In this document: piece by piece, positions 1 through 6,987 of the stretch
How positions within the stretch are numbered: the stretch's first letter is position 1
Layout: each line of letters starts with the position of its first letter
Source of the DNA: an uncultured Eubacteriales bacterium
GTDB taxonomy: Bacteria; Bacillota; Clostridia; Oscillospirales; CAG-272
DNA: 12,027 bases
Direction of reading: 5' to 3'
Assembly: GCA_905205065.1 (NCBI GenBank)
Contig: CAJLCI010000047.1
Location: 1 to 12,027, forward strand
The notes under the pieces: generated by a model
Told to the model about the DNA's origin: nothing
The model's input: only the letters and a program-made list of their open reading frames with translations
Database searches by the model: none
Program-made: the position numbers and the translations under genes

Positions 1-54
1 AAGGCAACCCCTCGCTTTCTCCTGCTTATTTTCGGACGAGCCGTAAAACTGCCG

Positions 55-495
55 TCAAACCGCTGATTTCCCGTGTTTGCGGTCAAATTCGGCGAGTTTT
101 TTCAAGGCTGCCTGACGCCGATTTTCTTCGTGCAGCCGTATCAGCTGTTGCTCGTAATACTGCTCTAATGCTTCCGCAATCGGGCGGATTGTATAGCGCA
201 AATTTCCGTTGCGCTTTTCTCCTTTTTGGGTGATGACGGAAGTCGGCTCGGCAGTAATTAACTGCTTTTCAATCAGGCTGTCTACATATTTCTTGACGGT
301 GTTTTTGCTCATGCCGATAGCTTTCCCGATCGTTTTGTAGCTCGGATGGCACTGAAATGTTTTCCTGTCCTCGCAGTACATCAGATATGCATACACTGCG
401 ATCTCACCGGTGCTGAGACCAAAGCTGAAAATTTCATTCGGCAGAGGAAAATAATCCCGGATCGCATCACGCTTTGGATATCGGGTGAATTTCAA
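55..495 (-). CDS. Helix-turn-helix (HTH_36-like) plasmid/ICE replication-type protein
   Basis: Small basic protein of about 146 aa. The segment PLPNEIFSFGLSTGEIAVYAYL, followed by YKTIGKAIGMSKNTVKKYVDSLIEKQLI, is a winged helix-turn-helix of the kind found in initiator-like proteins of Clostridia integrative elements (HTH_36 or RepA-N-terminal type). The tail is charged and helical, with RLHEENRRQAALKKLAEF. A longer frame opens at an ATG at 525 but has no ribosome binding site there. A TTG at 493-495 lies 6 nt after GGGAGG (complement of 502-507), and its TTG overlaps the TGA stop of the excisionase gene (492-494), so I prefer the TTG start and translational coupling. On the minus strand beyond the stop, an AGGAG (complement of 19-23) suggests that another gene starts at or past the window edge. 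DNA binding is well supported; the target and exact role are not. Confidence 0.75.
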   Translation of the reverse strand: MKFTRYPKRDAIRDYFPLPNEIFSFGLSTGEIAVYAYLMYCEDRKTFQCHPSYKTIGKAIGMSKNTVKKYVDSLIEKQLITAEPTSVITQKGEKRNGNLRYTIRPIAEALEQYYEQQLIRLHEENRRQAALKKLAEFDRKHGKSAV

Positions 496-701
496 ATGCT
501 GCCTCCCGTCTTTTCTTCGACCCATGCGCGGAATTTTTCTTTCGGTACGATGAGCCGTGAGCCGATACGCAACGACGGAAACCCTTTCTCGTGCATCAGC
601 TCGTAGCTGCTTGAGATGGAGATACCGAGGAGCTTGGCTACCGTTTCAGCATTAAGGAACAACGGCAGATCCTCATAAGCGGTGTAAACAGATTCTTTCA
701 T
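492..701 (-). CDS. Excisionase-like HTH_17 DNA-binding protein
   Basis: A 69-aa protein with the MerR-like helix_turn_helix_17 (excisionase/AlpA) layout: LFLNAETVAKLLGISISSSYELMHEKGFPSLRIGSRLIVPKEKFRAWVEEK, residues 14-64. The recognition helix is followed by the characteristic G-F-P-x-x-R-I-G-x-R-x-x-V-P wing. Such proteins bind next to attachment sites and direct the integrase towards excision; some act as small regulators instead. The start is clear: AGGAGG with 7 nt spacing to the ATG (complement of 699-701). It is the first gene of the leftmost minus-strand operon and its stop overlaps the start of the next gene. Upstream lie a strong promoter and a terminator-like leader hairpin. The integrase itself is not in the window and is expected to the left. 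Confidence 0.8.
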   Translation of the reverse strand: MKESVYTAYEDLPLFLNAETVAKLLGISISSSYELMHEKGFPSLRIGSRLIVPKEKFRAWVEEKTGGSI

Positions 702-724
702 TGGTTTTTCCTCCTGTTAAATTC

Positions 725-743
725 ACACGGTTTTTCGCCGTGT
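725..743 (-). other. Small hairpin just upstream of the excisionase RBS
   Basis: ACACGG and CCGTGT (725-730 and 738-743) form a six-base-pair stem with a 7-nt loop in the transcript, about 10-15 nt before the AGGAGG of the excisionase gene. It could modulate translation or RNA stability. It is short, so this is only an observation. Confidence 0.3.
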
Positions 744-771
744 TATGTAGAGGACTGCTGTTTTGCAAAAC

Positions 772-832
772 AAAAAGACCCGCACTCAATCCCGATGCTG
801 ATCTGCATCGGTGATTATGTAAGTGCGAGTCT
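772..832 (-). terminator. Long leader hairpin with U-tract (probable attenuator of the excisionase operon)
   Basis: On the minus strand an 11-bp outer stem (776-786 with 822-832, one G-U pair), a short AATC/GATT segment and an inner seven-base stem (792-798 with 805-811, loop 799-804) form a long hairpin. It is followed by TTTTTG and a further TTTT (complement of 766-776). This is a canonical intrinsic terminator facing the excisionase gene. It lies between promoter 887-915 and the excisionase start codon, so it would stop most leader transcripts unless read through. It would also stop read-through from the defence genes upstream. Confidence 0.65.
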
Positions 833-886
833 GAAACTCAAAACAGAAATATGTGTATTCAATTGTCGGTTGCTTTCTTTATCTGC

Positions 887-915
887 AGTATAACATACCG
901 GGGAAATTCTGTCAA
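887..915 (-). promoter_or_regulatory. Sigma-A promoter for the excisionase operon
   Basis: Minus-strand TTGACA (complement of 910-915), 17-bp spacer, TATACT (complement of 887-892). This near-consensus promoter puts the transcript start near 880 and gives a leader of about 180 nt before the excisionase ATG, containing hairpins 772-832 and 725-743. Assigned by consensus only. Confidence 0.6.
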
Positions 916-945
916 GTTTTTTGCGCCAACAGTGTATATTCCGGC

Positions 946-992
946 GCTTTTGCGGGAATACTGTTTTCTTTGTTTTCTGCGGTGCAGATTTT
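946..992. repeat. Left copy of degenerate 47-bp direct repeat
   Basis: Aligned without gaps to 8142-8188, 37 of 47 bases agree. The best core is TTTTCTTTGT, then three variable bases, then CTGCGGTGCA and ATTTT. It lies about 30 bp upstream of the -35 element of the excisionase promoter. The two copies are in the same orientation and bracket the defence cargo. Confidence 0.5.
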
Positions 993-1019
993 AACCGTGC
1001 TGTGTCGAACTGAAAATCG

Positions 1020-1051
1020 CAAGGCCAAACCGCGAAATCGGCTCGGCCTTG
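1020..1051 (-). terminator. Possible terminator after the truncated drmA and remnant gene
   Basis: CAAGGCC (1020-1026) pairs with GGCCTTG (1045-1051), with an internal CCG/CGG pairing that extends the stem. On the minus strand it is followed by CGATTTTC, a weak U-tract. It lies directly downstream of the last coding sequence of the defence operon, so an end-of-operon role is plausible. The weak T run keeps confidence moderate. Confidence 0.4.
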
Positions 1052-1062
1052 TTTCTGCAAAT

Positions 1063-1212
1063 TCAATCCTCTGACGGCTCGTACAACACTTCGGTCATGA
1101 TTCTCGCCGCGAGCTTAAAGCCGCTGATAAACGCTTCGCGCTCATTCATACCGTGCATGAATACGGCGGGCAAGGTTGAACACCACGTCCGCACAAGTTG
1201 AACAGTGTCGTC
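1063..1212 (-). pseudogene. C-terminal remnant of a DUF6809-like small protein
   Basis: Between the drmA stop and position 1063 a different minus-strand frame reads about 49 codons ending in a TGA (complement of 1063-1065). The end of this frame contains NEREAFISGFKLAARIMTEV. That F-x-x-G-F-x-x-x-x-R-x-M-x-E-x-L pattern resembles the C-terminal helix of DUF6809-type small proteins common on Clostridia integrative elements. No N-terminal part, start codon or ribosome binding site is present, since its upstream neighbour is the drmA frame. I read it as the 3' end of a gene into which the defence segment was joined. The family call is from memory of the pattern and is uncertain; the presence of a headless coding-like frame is more secure. 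Confidence 0.4.
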
Positions 1213-1214
1213 GC

Positions 1215-2726
1215 TTATTCCAAATCTTCAAGAACCGTATCCAGAGTTTCGTCTCCGTCATATCGCTCCTCTTTAGACATCGCCGATTGGATCAGCAGAT
1301 GAATTCTCTGCATATACATAGCTCGGTTTGCTAATCTGAAGGAATCCCAGGCTAAAACGTCAGATTCCAAAAGTTCAATGCCGCCAACCATTCTCTCGTA
1401 GGATGTGCGACAATTTTTGATATGTAGTGCTGCGGTTTTCTGCATCGCCTCGTCTTCAAAAGTTTGCTGCTTCAGCTCGTCGATCCAATCTTTATACTCG
1501 GATACGAAAACACGCAAGCCGGACAGAATCTCCGTCTTATTGCGCTCCCCTAAATCAGACAGTTGCTTCATAGACAGCACATAAAACGGCACATTGCTTT
1601 TTTCTTTGTCGAGACTAAAGTCCATAGAAGGGACTTCTGCTGTTGGAAAAAACTCGTTTTCCAGCCATCCGTTACCGGCACCGCTTATTTCCCATGCAGT
1701 AGATGCGCCAAGGCCGTAACCATACACTCGCTTCTTGCGATAAAGCAGACGGTTGGACAATTCTTCCGGATCATCATTTCCATATTGAGAATAGGATGCT
1801 GTATCAGCAAATATAAAGCCATTATTCTCACTTGATATGCGAAGTTTTGGCTGAAATAAACACTCTTTGGGATTAGTTGTATTTGCATCGTTACCACGAG
1901 GATTCACGAGCATTACGGTGATGGAATACACATCGTCTTTTATGACTCTTCGTAATGCTGTTAATTTTACTGGAATCTCGTCTATTTCGTAAACGGTATC
2001 GCAATAATTCTTGCTATCAAAATTAAGCGTAATTTCTGCAGTATGTGGTTGGCGTACATATCCTCCGTGAAACTGATCATACAAGCGATACATTCCGTTT
2101 ATAATCCAAGCTTGTTCGTCCTCAGGCAAAACATCTCTCTCGTACAATGACTTTATGTCTTTAATCTTATACGAAGATGCTAATCTGAGACACTTATATT
2201 GAGGGTCATATTTTACATAACCACTTGCTTCGGGAGGCACGATATAACTATCAGGCAAATCGATGGGGACGGGATATGCACAATTCTCCATTTTGCTGTT
2301 GTTGTAGGTTGCAAATGTCAAATTGAAAGTGAGTGTATCACAGCTGCCTTTGGCAAAAAACGAATATCCCATGGAAGACGGCAGGTTCTGCATAGCCAAC
2401 CCGATTTGCTCATCAAGCGAATCCTCTTCTGGGTCGGAACCGGCTTCTGTGCCGTCGGAGTTTTTCTTTTTGGGTTGTTTTGTATCATCCTCGGCAACAA
2501 CCGCTTCGTTCTCGGTCACAAATTCCTCATCCGTCGCATCATCATTATCTTTTGTAAAACGCTGCTTTTGAGGAAACAAGATACCTATAGAATATCTTAT
2601 ACTCGGAGAACTGGATATAAGTTCGTGTTCCGCGTCGGGAATACAGACTTCAGAACCCGGGCCGAGCAATTCTCGTTTTACACGTTCGACATATTCTTTA
2701 CGAACATCTATATATTGATTACCCAT
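1215..2726 (-). CDS. drmA: DrmA-like DISARM protein, truncated: N-terminal half without helicase motor
   Basis: Full DrmA is a roughly 1000-1300-aa DISARM core helicase with a long N-terminal region followed by an SF2-type motor. This 503-aa protein matches the N-terminal region in order: an R-x-x-L-x-GP start (residues 18-23, RELLGP), the P-S-x-R-Y-x-x-G segment (41-48), an acidic low-complexity insert (58-104), PSSMGYSFF (116-124), VMLVNP (271-276), FQP (291-293), YGYGLGASTAWE (335-346), the YKDWI helix (411-415) and SFRLANRAMYMQ (462-473). It stops about 30 residues later, exactly where DrmA normally enters the W-R-P-F-Q-L and Walker A GGGKT region; no Walker A or DEAD-like box is present in the remaining sequence. 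The start is supported by AAGGAG 6 nt before the ATG. drmE ends 10 bp upstream, so the two are one operon. It is probably non-functional for translocation, though a stable N-domain protein could still be made. Confidence 0.75.
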   Translation of the reverse strand: MGNQYIDVRKEYVERVKRELLGPGSEVCIPDAEHELISSSPSIRYSIGILFPQKQRFTKDNDDATDEEFVTENEAVVAEDDTKQPKKKNSDGTEAGSDPEEDSLDEQIGLAMQNLPSSMGYSFFAKGSCDTLTFNLTFATYNNSKMENCAYPVPIDLPDSYIVPPEASGYVKYDPQYKCLRLASSYKIKDIKSLYERDVLPEDEQAWIINGMYRLYDQFHGGYVRQPHTAEITLNFDSKNYCDTVYEIDEIPVKLTALRRVIKDDVYSITVMLVNPRGNDANTTNPKECLFQPKLRISSENNGFIFADTASYSQYGNDDPEELSNRLLYRKKRVYGYGLGASTAWEISGAGNGWLENEFFPTAEVPSMDFSLDKEKSNVPFYVLSMKQLSDLGERNKTEILSGLRVFVSEYKDWIDELKQQTFEDEAMQKTAALHIKNCRTSYERMVGGIELLESDVLAWDSFRLANRAMYMQRIHLLIQSAMSKEERYDGDETLDTVLEDLE

Positions 2727-2736
2727 ACTATGCTCC

Positions 2737-5376
2737 TTAGCTAATTGTTATTGGCCTGTTAACCATATTGATAGGTGCTTTTTTGTCCATCACAGGTGTG
2801 ATAGTTTCAATTTGCACCAAAGTCGATATGTCATCGATATTTTCAGAAACGACCTTAGCCATATCGTCTTCTGCTGATAACTTCCTGCTGTATTTGCTGA
2901 TGATTGTTTTCGCAATCAATTTCAATATGCCAATACGGATACTCCTTATTTTTTCGCAAGCAATACAAAAAGATTTTGGATCGGCAAGCATATCAGCGTC
3001 TTGCGTCATTTCAGCGATAGCAATATATGTTTCATTGTCCTGCGGGCCCACAATATACGAATCTTCCGCCAACCAGCTTTGAATCGTTACTTCGTGCTTT
3101 TTGGCACCGTGAGTCTCCAGGCGTTTGGACAATTCTTTGAACGACAAACTATTATCAGTACGATATTTTCTTAAAACTTCTTTCCAATATCGAGCTTTAA
3201 GATACGCCATTTGGATATCCTCGCTGGTTGTTTGGTATTCATCAATATAAGTGTCCAGCAAAGTAGTAACAATATCTTTTGTTTCACTGTTATTCGATTT
3301 GAAGATTACCGTGTCTCCGGGAGATAATTTATCTACGGGCACCTCAATTACGTCCTCTTTAGCACTGTCAAACACAAATGCTCTGTATTTCTTTGTGAAG
3401 AAAATGTTTTCGCCGTCTGCACAGGTAGCGATGTATGATATTTCCGTTGTGCTGTAGTGCACCCCGGATCTGGTGTTAAGCAGATCCAATGATTTGGTTT
3501 CAAAGATTCTGTTTATATACTCCGTTACCTCCGAAGCAGAATTAATAACTTCAGAAACTTCTTCCTCTGTCGCGCCGTCAGAGTATACCTCGGTATCATT
3601 ATCGATATAATCAATGGGAACCTTTGCGCATACGTTGAATTTTTGCTCTATCGTAGCGGCAAGTTTTTTCCTGTATTTAAAGATATTTTCTTCTACCGCA
3701 CTTACGATAACATATATTGTGGACGAAGCTCTGCTTCTGAATGGATCAAAATTTTTACCCCAAAAAGCGCCTATTGCCACAATGGCATCGTATTGCTGCG
3801 AATAATCAAATTTATTTGCGGTAGATATACAAAGTTGAGCTGCATCATCAAAATAATCCAAAATGTTTAGATTGTACAGAATGTTAGCATAGTATGCCTT
3901 CGGTACAATTATGGCTACCTTTTGGTTACGGTGTTTTGAAAGCAAATCAAATAGTGCCTGTTCTTTTGGGGAACAAGTAAGTAGCTTGGTATATCCATCT
4001 TCCAAAAATTCCAAAATAGATTTTGCGGCATCCTTAACTTCACCCGAAAAAGCCGAAATCATATCTGTAAGGCGGAGAATTCTTTGTAGTGGGGACTCTA
4101 CTTCCAAAATTCCGGATTCGACCAATGTTTCCATCAGCTGAAACGGAAAGACGGAAGTTATCATTAAATTCATAACAGAATGCGCGAGAGGCACAAAGTC
4201 TTCTGCCTCTTTGTAACCCGAATGTCGCATACGGGCAAGGGCAATTTGCACCTTTTTATACATAGCCCAATCGCAATCAAATGTTTTAACGGGCAGAGGA
4301 ATGGTTTTGTGATTAACAACCGAATCAACCTGCTTGTCCAACTCGAGAGTATATGGATTTTCTTCAACGATAGGAAATGAAGAATTGAGAAGGTACTCTG
4401 TGGTACAAGCAAAAAACGCAGCGTCATCAACTTCGTCTAACAATGTTTCTCCTTCTTCGGAAGAAATATTATAAGACACAAAAACATACTTAAGTTTTCG
4501 TCTCTTCATCATTTCCGATACTTCTGTCCTTGCGCGAGAAATAGCGCCAAATCCGATAATTGAAACTCCAACCACATCGTTAATCCAGGTTTCATTGCCT
4601 TGCCAGGTTCCAGTTACGATGCTTCTTGCATTGGATATACTGTTTGTAATTTTGATAGCAGGTTCTATTTTCCCCAGATTGCCTCCATACGGGTATTCTT
4701 CGTTTTCGGAACAATACGATACCGGCATGATTTCAGTTATCTTTATGCGCTTTGAATCATAGCAAATCTCCAACTTATCAATAATTCTTTCGGAACGATC
4801 ACGATTCATAACAATGACTGATGACTTATCTATAAACGCCGGGATTTCATCGGCACTCAATTCAAAAACTGATGTGAGAAAGTCATTTCTTTTTTTGCTA
4901 TCGGTTCTGATTCCACGAGCATCAAGATTCCTTGCGGCACCATTGTACGGAGAGATTTTATTCCACCAATCTTCTTTGACAAAATCCCTACACCCCTCCA
5001 CTCGACCTTGTCGTTTGTTCTCTGAATATAAAATAGCTCTCCGAAGGGTTTCACCCTGCAGGGTTGTGATGCCCTCGAATTTACAGCGCTTCTTCTTATA
5101 CAAAACCTTGTCCCCGATATTAAGCGATAGCACAAAATCTTCCGCATTATCTTGGTTATACATTATGTTGCTGATTGCAGTAAACAAGATGGTTACTATA
5201 TCAAAGCAAACCGAACCTGTATGCAAGGAGATGACTACATTATGTTTTTTCTCAAAATTGCTCGCCAAAAAATCTGCATAGTTTTTAACCAGCAGTTCTT
5301 TGGAAATAATATGACCATCAAAATATAAATCACACTTATCGATGAGTTTTTTCAGGCTGTCATATATGCCGAGCAT
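2737..5376 (-). CDS. drmE: DrmE-like class 2 DISARM protein
   Basis: An 879-aa soluble protein with no membrane segments. I assign DrmE from its position immediately upstream of drmA, its size and its pattern. The N-terminus has ISLHTGSVCFDIVTILFTAIS (49-69) and LNIGDKVLYKKKRCKFEGI (85-103). A Rossmann/helicase-like middle has KVAIIVPKAYYANIL (486-500) and YDAIVAIGAFWGKNFDP (529-545). The C-terminus has a helix-turn-helix-like stretch, FKELSKRLETHGAKK followed by VTIQSWL (746-769). I see no Walker A motif, so the middle may be an inactive helicase-like fold (inference). DrmE occurs in class 2 DISARM; its biochemical role is not established to my knowledge. The frame is intact and the start has GGAGG 8 nt before the ATG. 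The methyltransferase stops 43 bp upstream. It may be intact yet idle, given the broken drmA and the missing drmB and drmC. Confidence 0.65.
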   Translation of the reverse strand: MLGIYDSLKKLIDKCDLYFDGHIISKELLVKNYADFLASNFEKKHNVVISLHTGSVCFDIVTILFTAISNIMYNQDNAEDFVLSLNIGDKVLYKKKRCKFEGITTLQGETLRRAILYSENKRQGRVEGCRDFVKEDWWNKISPYNGAARNLDARGIRTDSKKRNDFLTSVFELSADEIPAFIDKSSVIVMNRDRSERIIDKLEICYDSKRIKITEIMPVSYCSENEEYPYGGNLGKIEPAIKITNSISNARSIVTGTWQGNETWINDVVGVSIIGFGAISRARTEVSEMMKRRKLKYVFVSYNISSEEGETLLDEVDDAAFFACTTEYLLNSSFPIVEENPYTLELDKQVDSVVNHKTIPLPVKTFDCDWAMYKKVQIALARMRHSGYKEAEDFVPLAHSVMNLMITSVFPFQLMETLVESGILEVESPLQRILRLTDMISAFSGEVKDAAKSILEFLEDGYTKLLTCSPKEQALFDLLSKHRNQKVAIIVPKAYYANILYNLNILDYFDDAAQLCISTANKFDYSQQYDAIVAIGAFWGKNFDPFRSRASSTIYVIVSAVEENIFKYRKKLAATIEQKFNVCAKVPIDYIDNDTEVYSDGATEEEVSEVINSASEVTEYINRIFETKSLDLLNTRSGVHYSTTEISYIATCADGENIFFTKKYRAFVFDSAKEDVIEVPVDKLSPGDTVIFKSNNSETKDIVTTLLDTYIDEYQTTSEDIQMAYLKARYWKEVLRKYRTDNSLSFKELSKRLETHGAKKHEVTIQSWLAEDSYIVGPQDNETYIAIAEMTQDADMLADPKSFCIACEKIRSIRIGILKLIAKTIISKYSRKLSAEDDMAKVVSENIDDISTLVQIETITPVMDKKAPINMVNRPITIS

Positions 5377-5419
5377 AATTTAATCCTCCGTTATTTCTAT
5401 GAGAATTAATGCGTGTTAT

Positions 5420-6547
5420 TTACTCAATGTTTGCTAATTCTCCGAGAATTTCAAAGCACTCCAACATAAATCTCGCCATCGTTTCTATTACAGGAATAGT
5501 AACAGAATTGCCGAATTGCTTGTATTTTTGACAATCAGATATGCCTTCGGGAAAGCTAAATGTATCAACACCGTTTTCAATAAACGCGTATCCTATAAAG
5601 CCTTGCAACTTGCCCCATTCTCTTGGAGTCATAACTCGAATCCCTTTGGCATTGAGTGGGGTTGTTTTGGTTGGGACAATCATACCTGCAATACCATCCT
5701 GCGGATCGAAGACAAGATTTCTTTCCTTGCCGGAGCCTCCGGTTGCGAGTAATGTGTTAGCAATCGGATGTTCAACCTCCGGTCTGTTGACTACTATGTA
5801 ACCAAAGCCATTACCATTGGCTTTCTGACGTTCCCGATGCCTTTCTAATGTTTCAAGATATCCGGATGACATATAGTGCCTTGGTTCCGCACCAAACTCC
5901 AACAGGTCATTCAAATCTTCATAAATATTTAGATCGTTATGATCCGGAAGCAAATTTGGCAACGCTCTGATCAGTTCTTCTCCGTAATGTGCTCTATCAA
6001 ATGCCATGATATATGTTCGCGGTCTGTTTTGCGGTACGCCAAATTGCTTTGAATTCCGTACAAAATCCCTGCCATCATATATGGGCTGTCCATTTTCATC
6101 ATACATCACACCAATAACTTTATAATTCAAATCTAATTCCAATCTGTTGATGATGGTACGAATCGTATTGCCATTGTCATGTCTAATAAGGTTATCTACA
6201 TTTTCAAGAAAAACGCCTCTTGGTCGGGTCCTGTCAATGATTTCTGCTATATGGTTGAAAATTATTCCTTTTCTTTCATCATTAAAACCTTCTTCAAGTC
6301 CTGCCCGACTGAACGTTTGACATGGAAAGCCAGCTAATAACACCTCATAGTCGATTCCTTCGACACGATCTTTGAATTCTGTAGATGTTATATCATTATA
6401 CGGATTTTCATCATACAAATGCTCATATGTTATGCAGGCATACTTATCTATTTCGGCTGACAAAACATTTTCAAATTGTCCTGTCATTTCAAATCCTTTT
6501 CTTATACCGCCAATACCGGCACACAAATCTATTGTTCTCAACGGCAT
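5420..6547 (-). CDS. DNA (cytosine-5-)-methyltransferase, Dcm/DrmMII-like
   Basis: A 375-aa enzyme transferring methyl from S-adenosylmethionine to carbon 5 of cytosine in duplex DNA. All key C5-MTase motifs are present and in order: motif I DLCAGIGGIRKGFE (7-20), motif IV GFPCQTFS with catalytic Cys76, motif VI ENV (115-117), motif VIII QNRPR (173-177), motif IX MTPREWGKLQGF (306-317) and motif X QFGNSV (344-349). The target recognition region contains RHRERQKANGNGFGY (236-250), resembling the Dcm/EcoRII type. A CCWGG-like target is a possible inference, not a finding. It starts 2 bp after the vsr stop, with GGAG upstream of the ATG. In class 2 DISARM the methyltransferase DrmMII marks self DNA; together with Vsr and HNH this gene could instead be the modification part of a type II restriction system. 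It appears intact. Confidence 0.92.
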   Translation of the reverse strand: MPLRTIDLCAGIGGIRKGFEMTGQFENVLSAEIDKYACITYEHLYDENPYNDITSTEFKDRVEGIDYEVLLAGFPCQTFSRAGLEEGFNDERKGIIFNHIAEIIDRTRPRGVFLENVDNLIRHDNGNTIRTIINRLELDLNYKVIGVMYDENGQPIYDGRDFVRNSKQFGVPQNRPRTYIMAFDRAHYGEELIRALPNLLPDHNDLNIYEDLNDLLEFGAEPRHYMSSGYLETLERHRERQKANGNGFGYIVVNRPEVEHPIANTLLATGGSGKERNLVFDPQDGIAGMIVPTKTTPLNAKGIRVMTPREWGKLQGFIGYAFIENGVDTFSFPEGISDCQKYKQFGNSVTIPVIETMARFMLECFEILGELANIE

Positions 6548-6549
6548 GT

Positions 6550-6966
6550 TTAATCTTTCTCCTTATAGGCTATCTCTATTATATCTGCACATCTCGCAGT
6601 TTCCTTTTTAATGTCATTCCCCCAGAAACGAATTACCGTCCAACCTTCGGCTTCAAGTTTCGCCGTTACCTCTCGATCGCGCCCCATATTACATTCAATT
6701 TTCGGTATCCAAAATTCTTGATGGGACTTAAAGTCTCTCTTTCGTTCTTCCCAATTGTATCCATGCCAAAATTCACTGTCACAGAAAACAGCTATCTTTT
6801 TTCCGACGAACACAATATCTGGCTTTCCGAATATGCGGTTCACGTTCTTCCTGTAACGAAGACCGCGAGACCATAATTCTTTACGAAGCAACAATTCTAT
6901 TTGCGAATCTTTATTCTTAACCGCCTGCATATTTTTGCGGCGCTGCTCAGGAGTATGATTATCCAC
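6550..6966 (-). CDS. vsr: Very short patch repair (Vsr) endonuclease
   Basis: A 138-aa Vsr-family nicking enzyme. Vsr cuts at T:G mismatches left by deamination of 5-methylcytosine, limiting mutation at methylated sites. It has the N-terminal TPEQRRKNMQAVKNKDSQIE (5-24), the catalytic KPD (Asp50), the FCDSEFWHG motif with His68, the F-W-x-x-K-I-x-x-N-x-x-R-D stretch (85-97) and the C-terminal GWTVIRFW (108-115). Compared with E. coli Vsr, the zinc ligands in the FWH region (Cys66, His71, Cys73) are Glu, Tyr and Trp here, and the C-terminal zinc Cys is Asn. It therefore belongs to the zinc-less branch. The start is GTG (complement of 6964-6966), preceded by GAGGG. It is followed 2 bp later by the methyltransferase, as expected for partners. 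Confidence 0.9.
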   Translation of the reverse strand: MDNHTPEQRRKNMQAVKNKDSQIELLLRKELWSRGLRYRKNVNRIFGKPDIVFVGKKIAVFCDSEFWHGYNWEERKRDFKSHQEFWIPKIECNMGRDREVTAKLEAEGWTVIRFWGNDIKKETARCADIIEIAYKEKD

Positions 6967-6987
6967 AAATAACCCTCATTTCAAAAA

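Larger units (their letters stand above)
702..1062. other. Intergenic control region of the left module
   Basis: This stretch has no convincing gene. It holds the excisionase promoter, the leader terminator hairpin, one copy of a degenerate 47-bp direct repeat (946-992) and a further hairpin (1020-1051). An open frame crosses it (815-1066, minus strand), but it starts inside other signals, lacks a ribosome binding site and has no recognisable composition. Confidence 0.55.

Noticed and set aside
815..1066. 83-aa minus-strand frame covering the left intergenic region
   Set aside because: It lacks a ribosome binding site, overlaps a promoter, a terminator hairpin and the 47-bp repeat, and has no protein-like pattern. 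Only its last residues might matter as a leader peptide.
2199..2744. 181-aa plus-strand frame inside drmA
   Set aside because: It is antisense to drmA, whose frame has clear family motifs and a good ribosome binding site.
6385..6876. 163-aa plus-strand frame across the methyltransferase and vsr genes
   Set aside because: It is antisense to two well-supported genes and has no ribosome binding site or family pattern.
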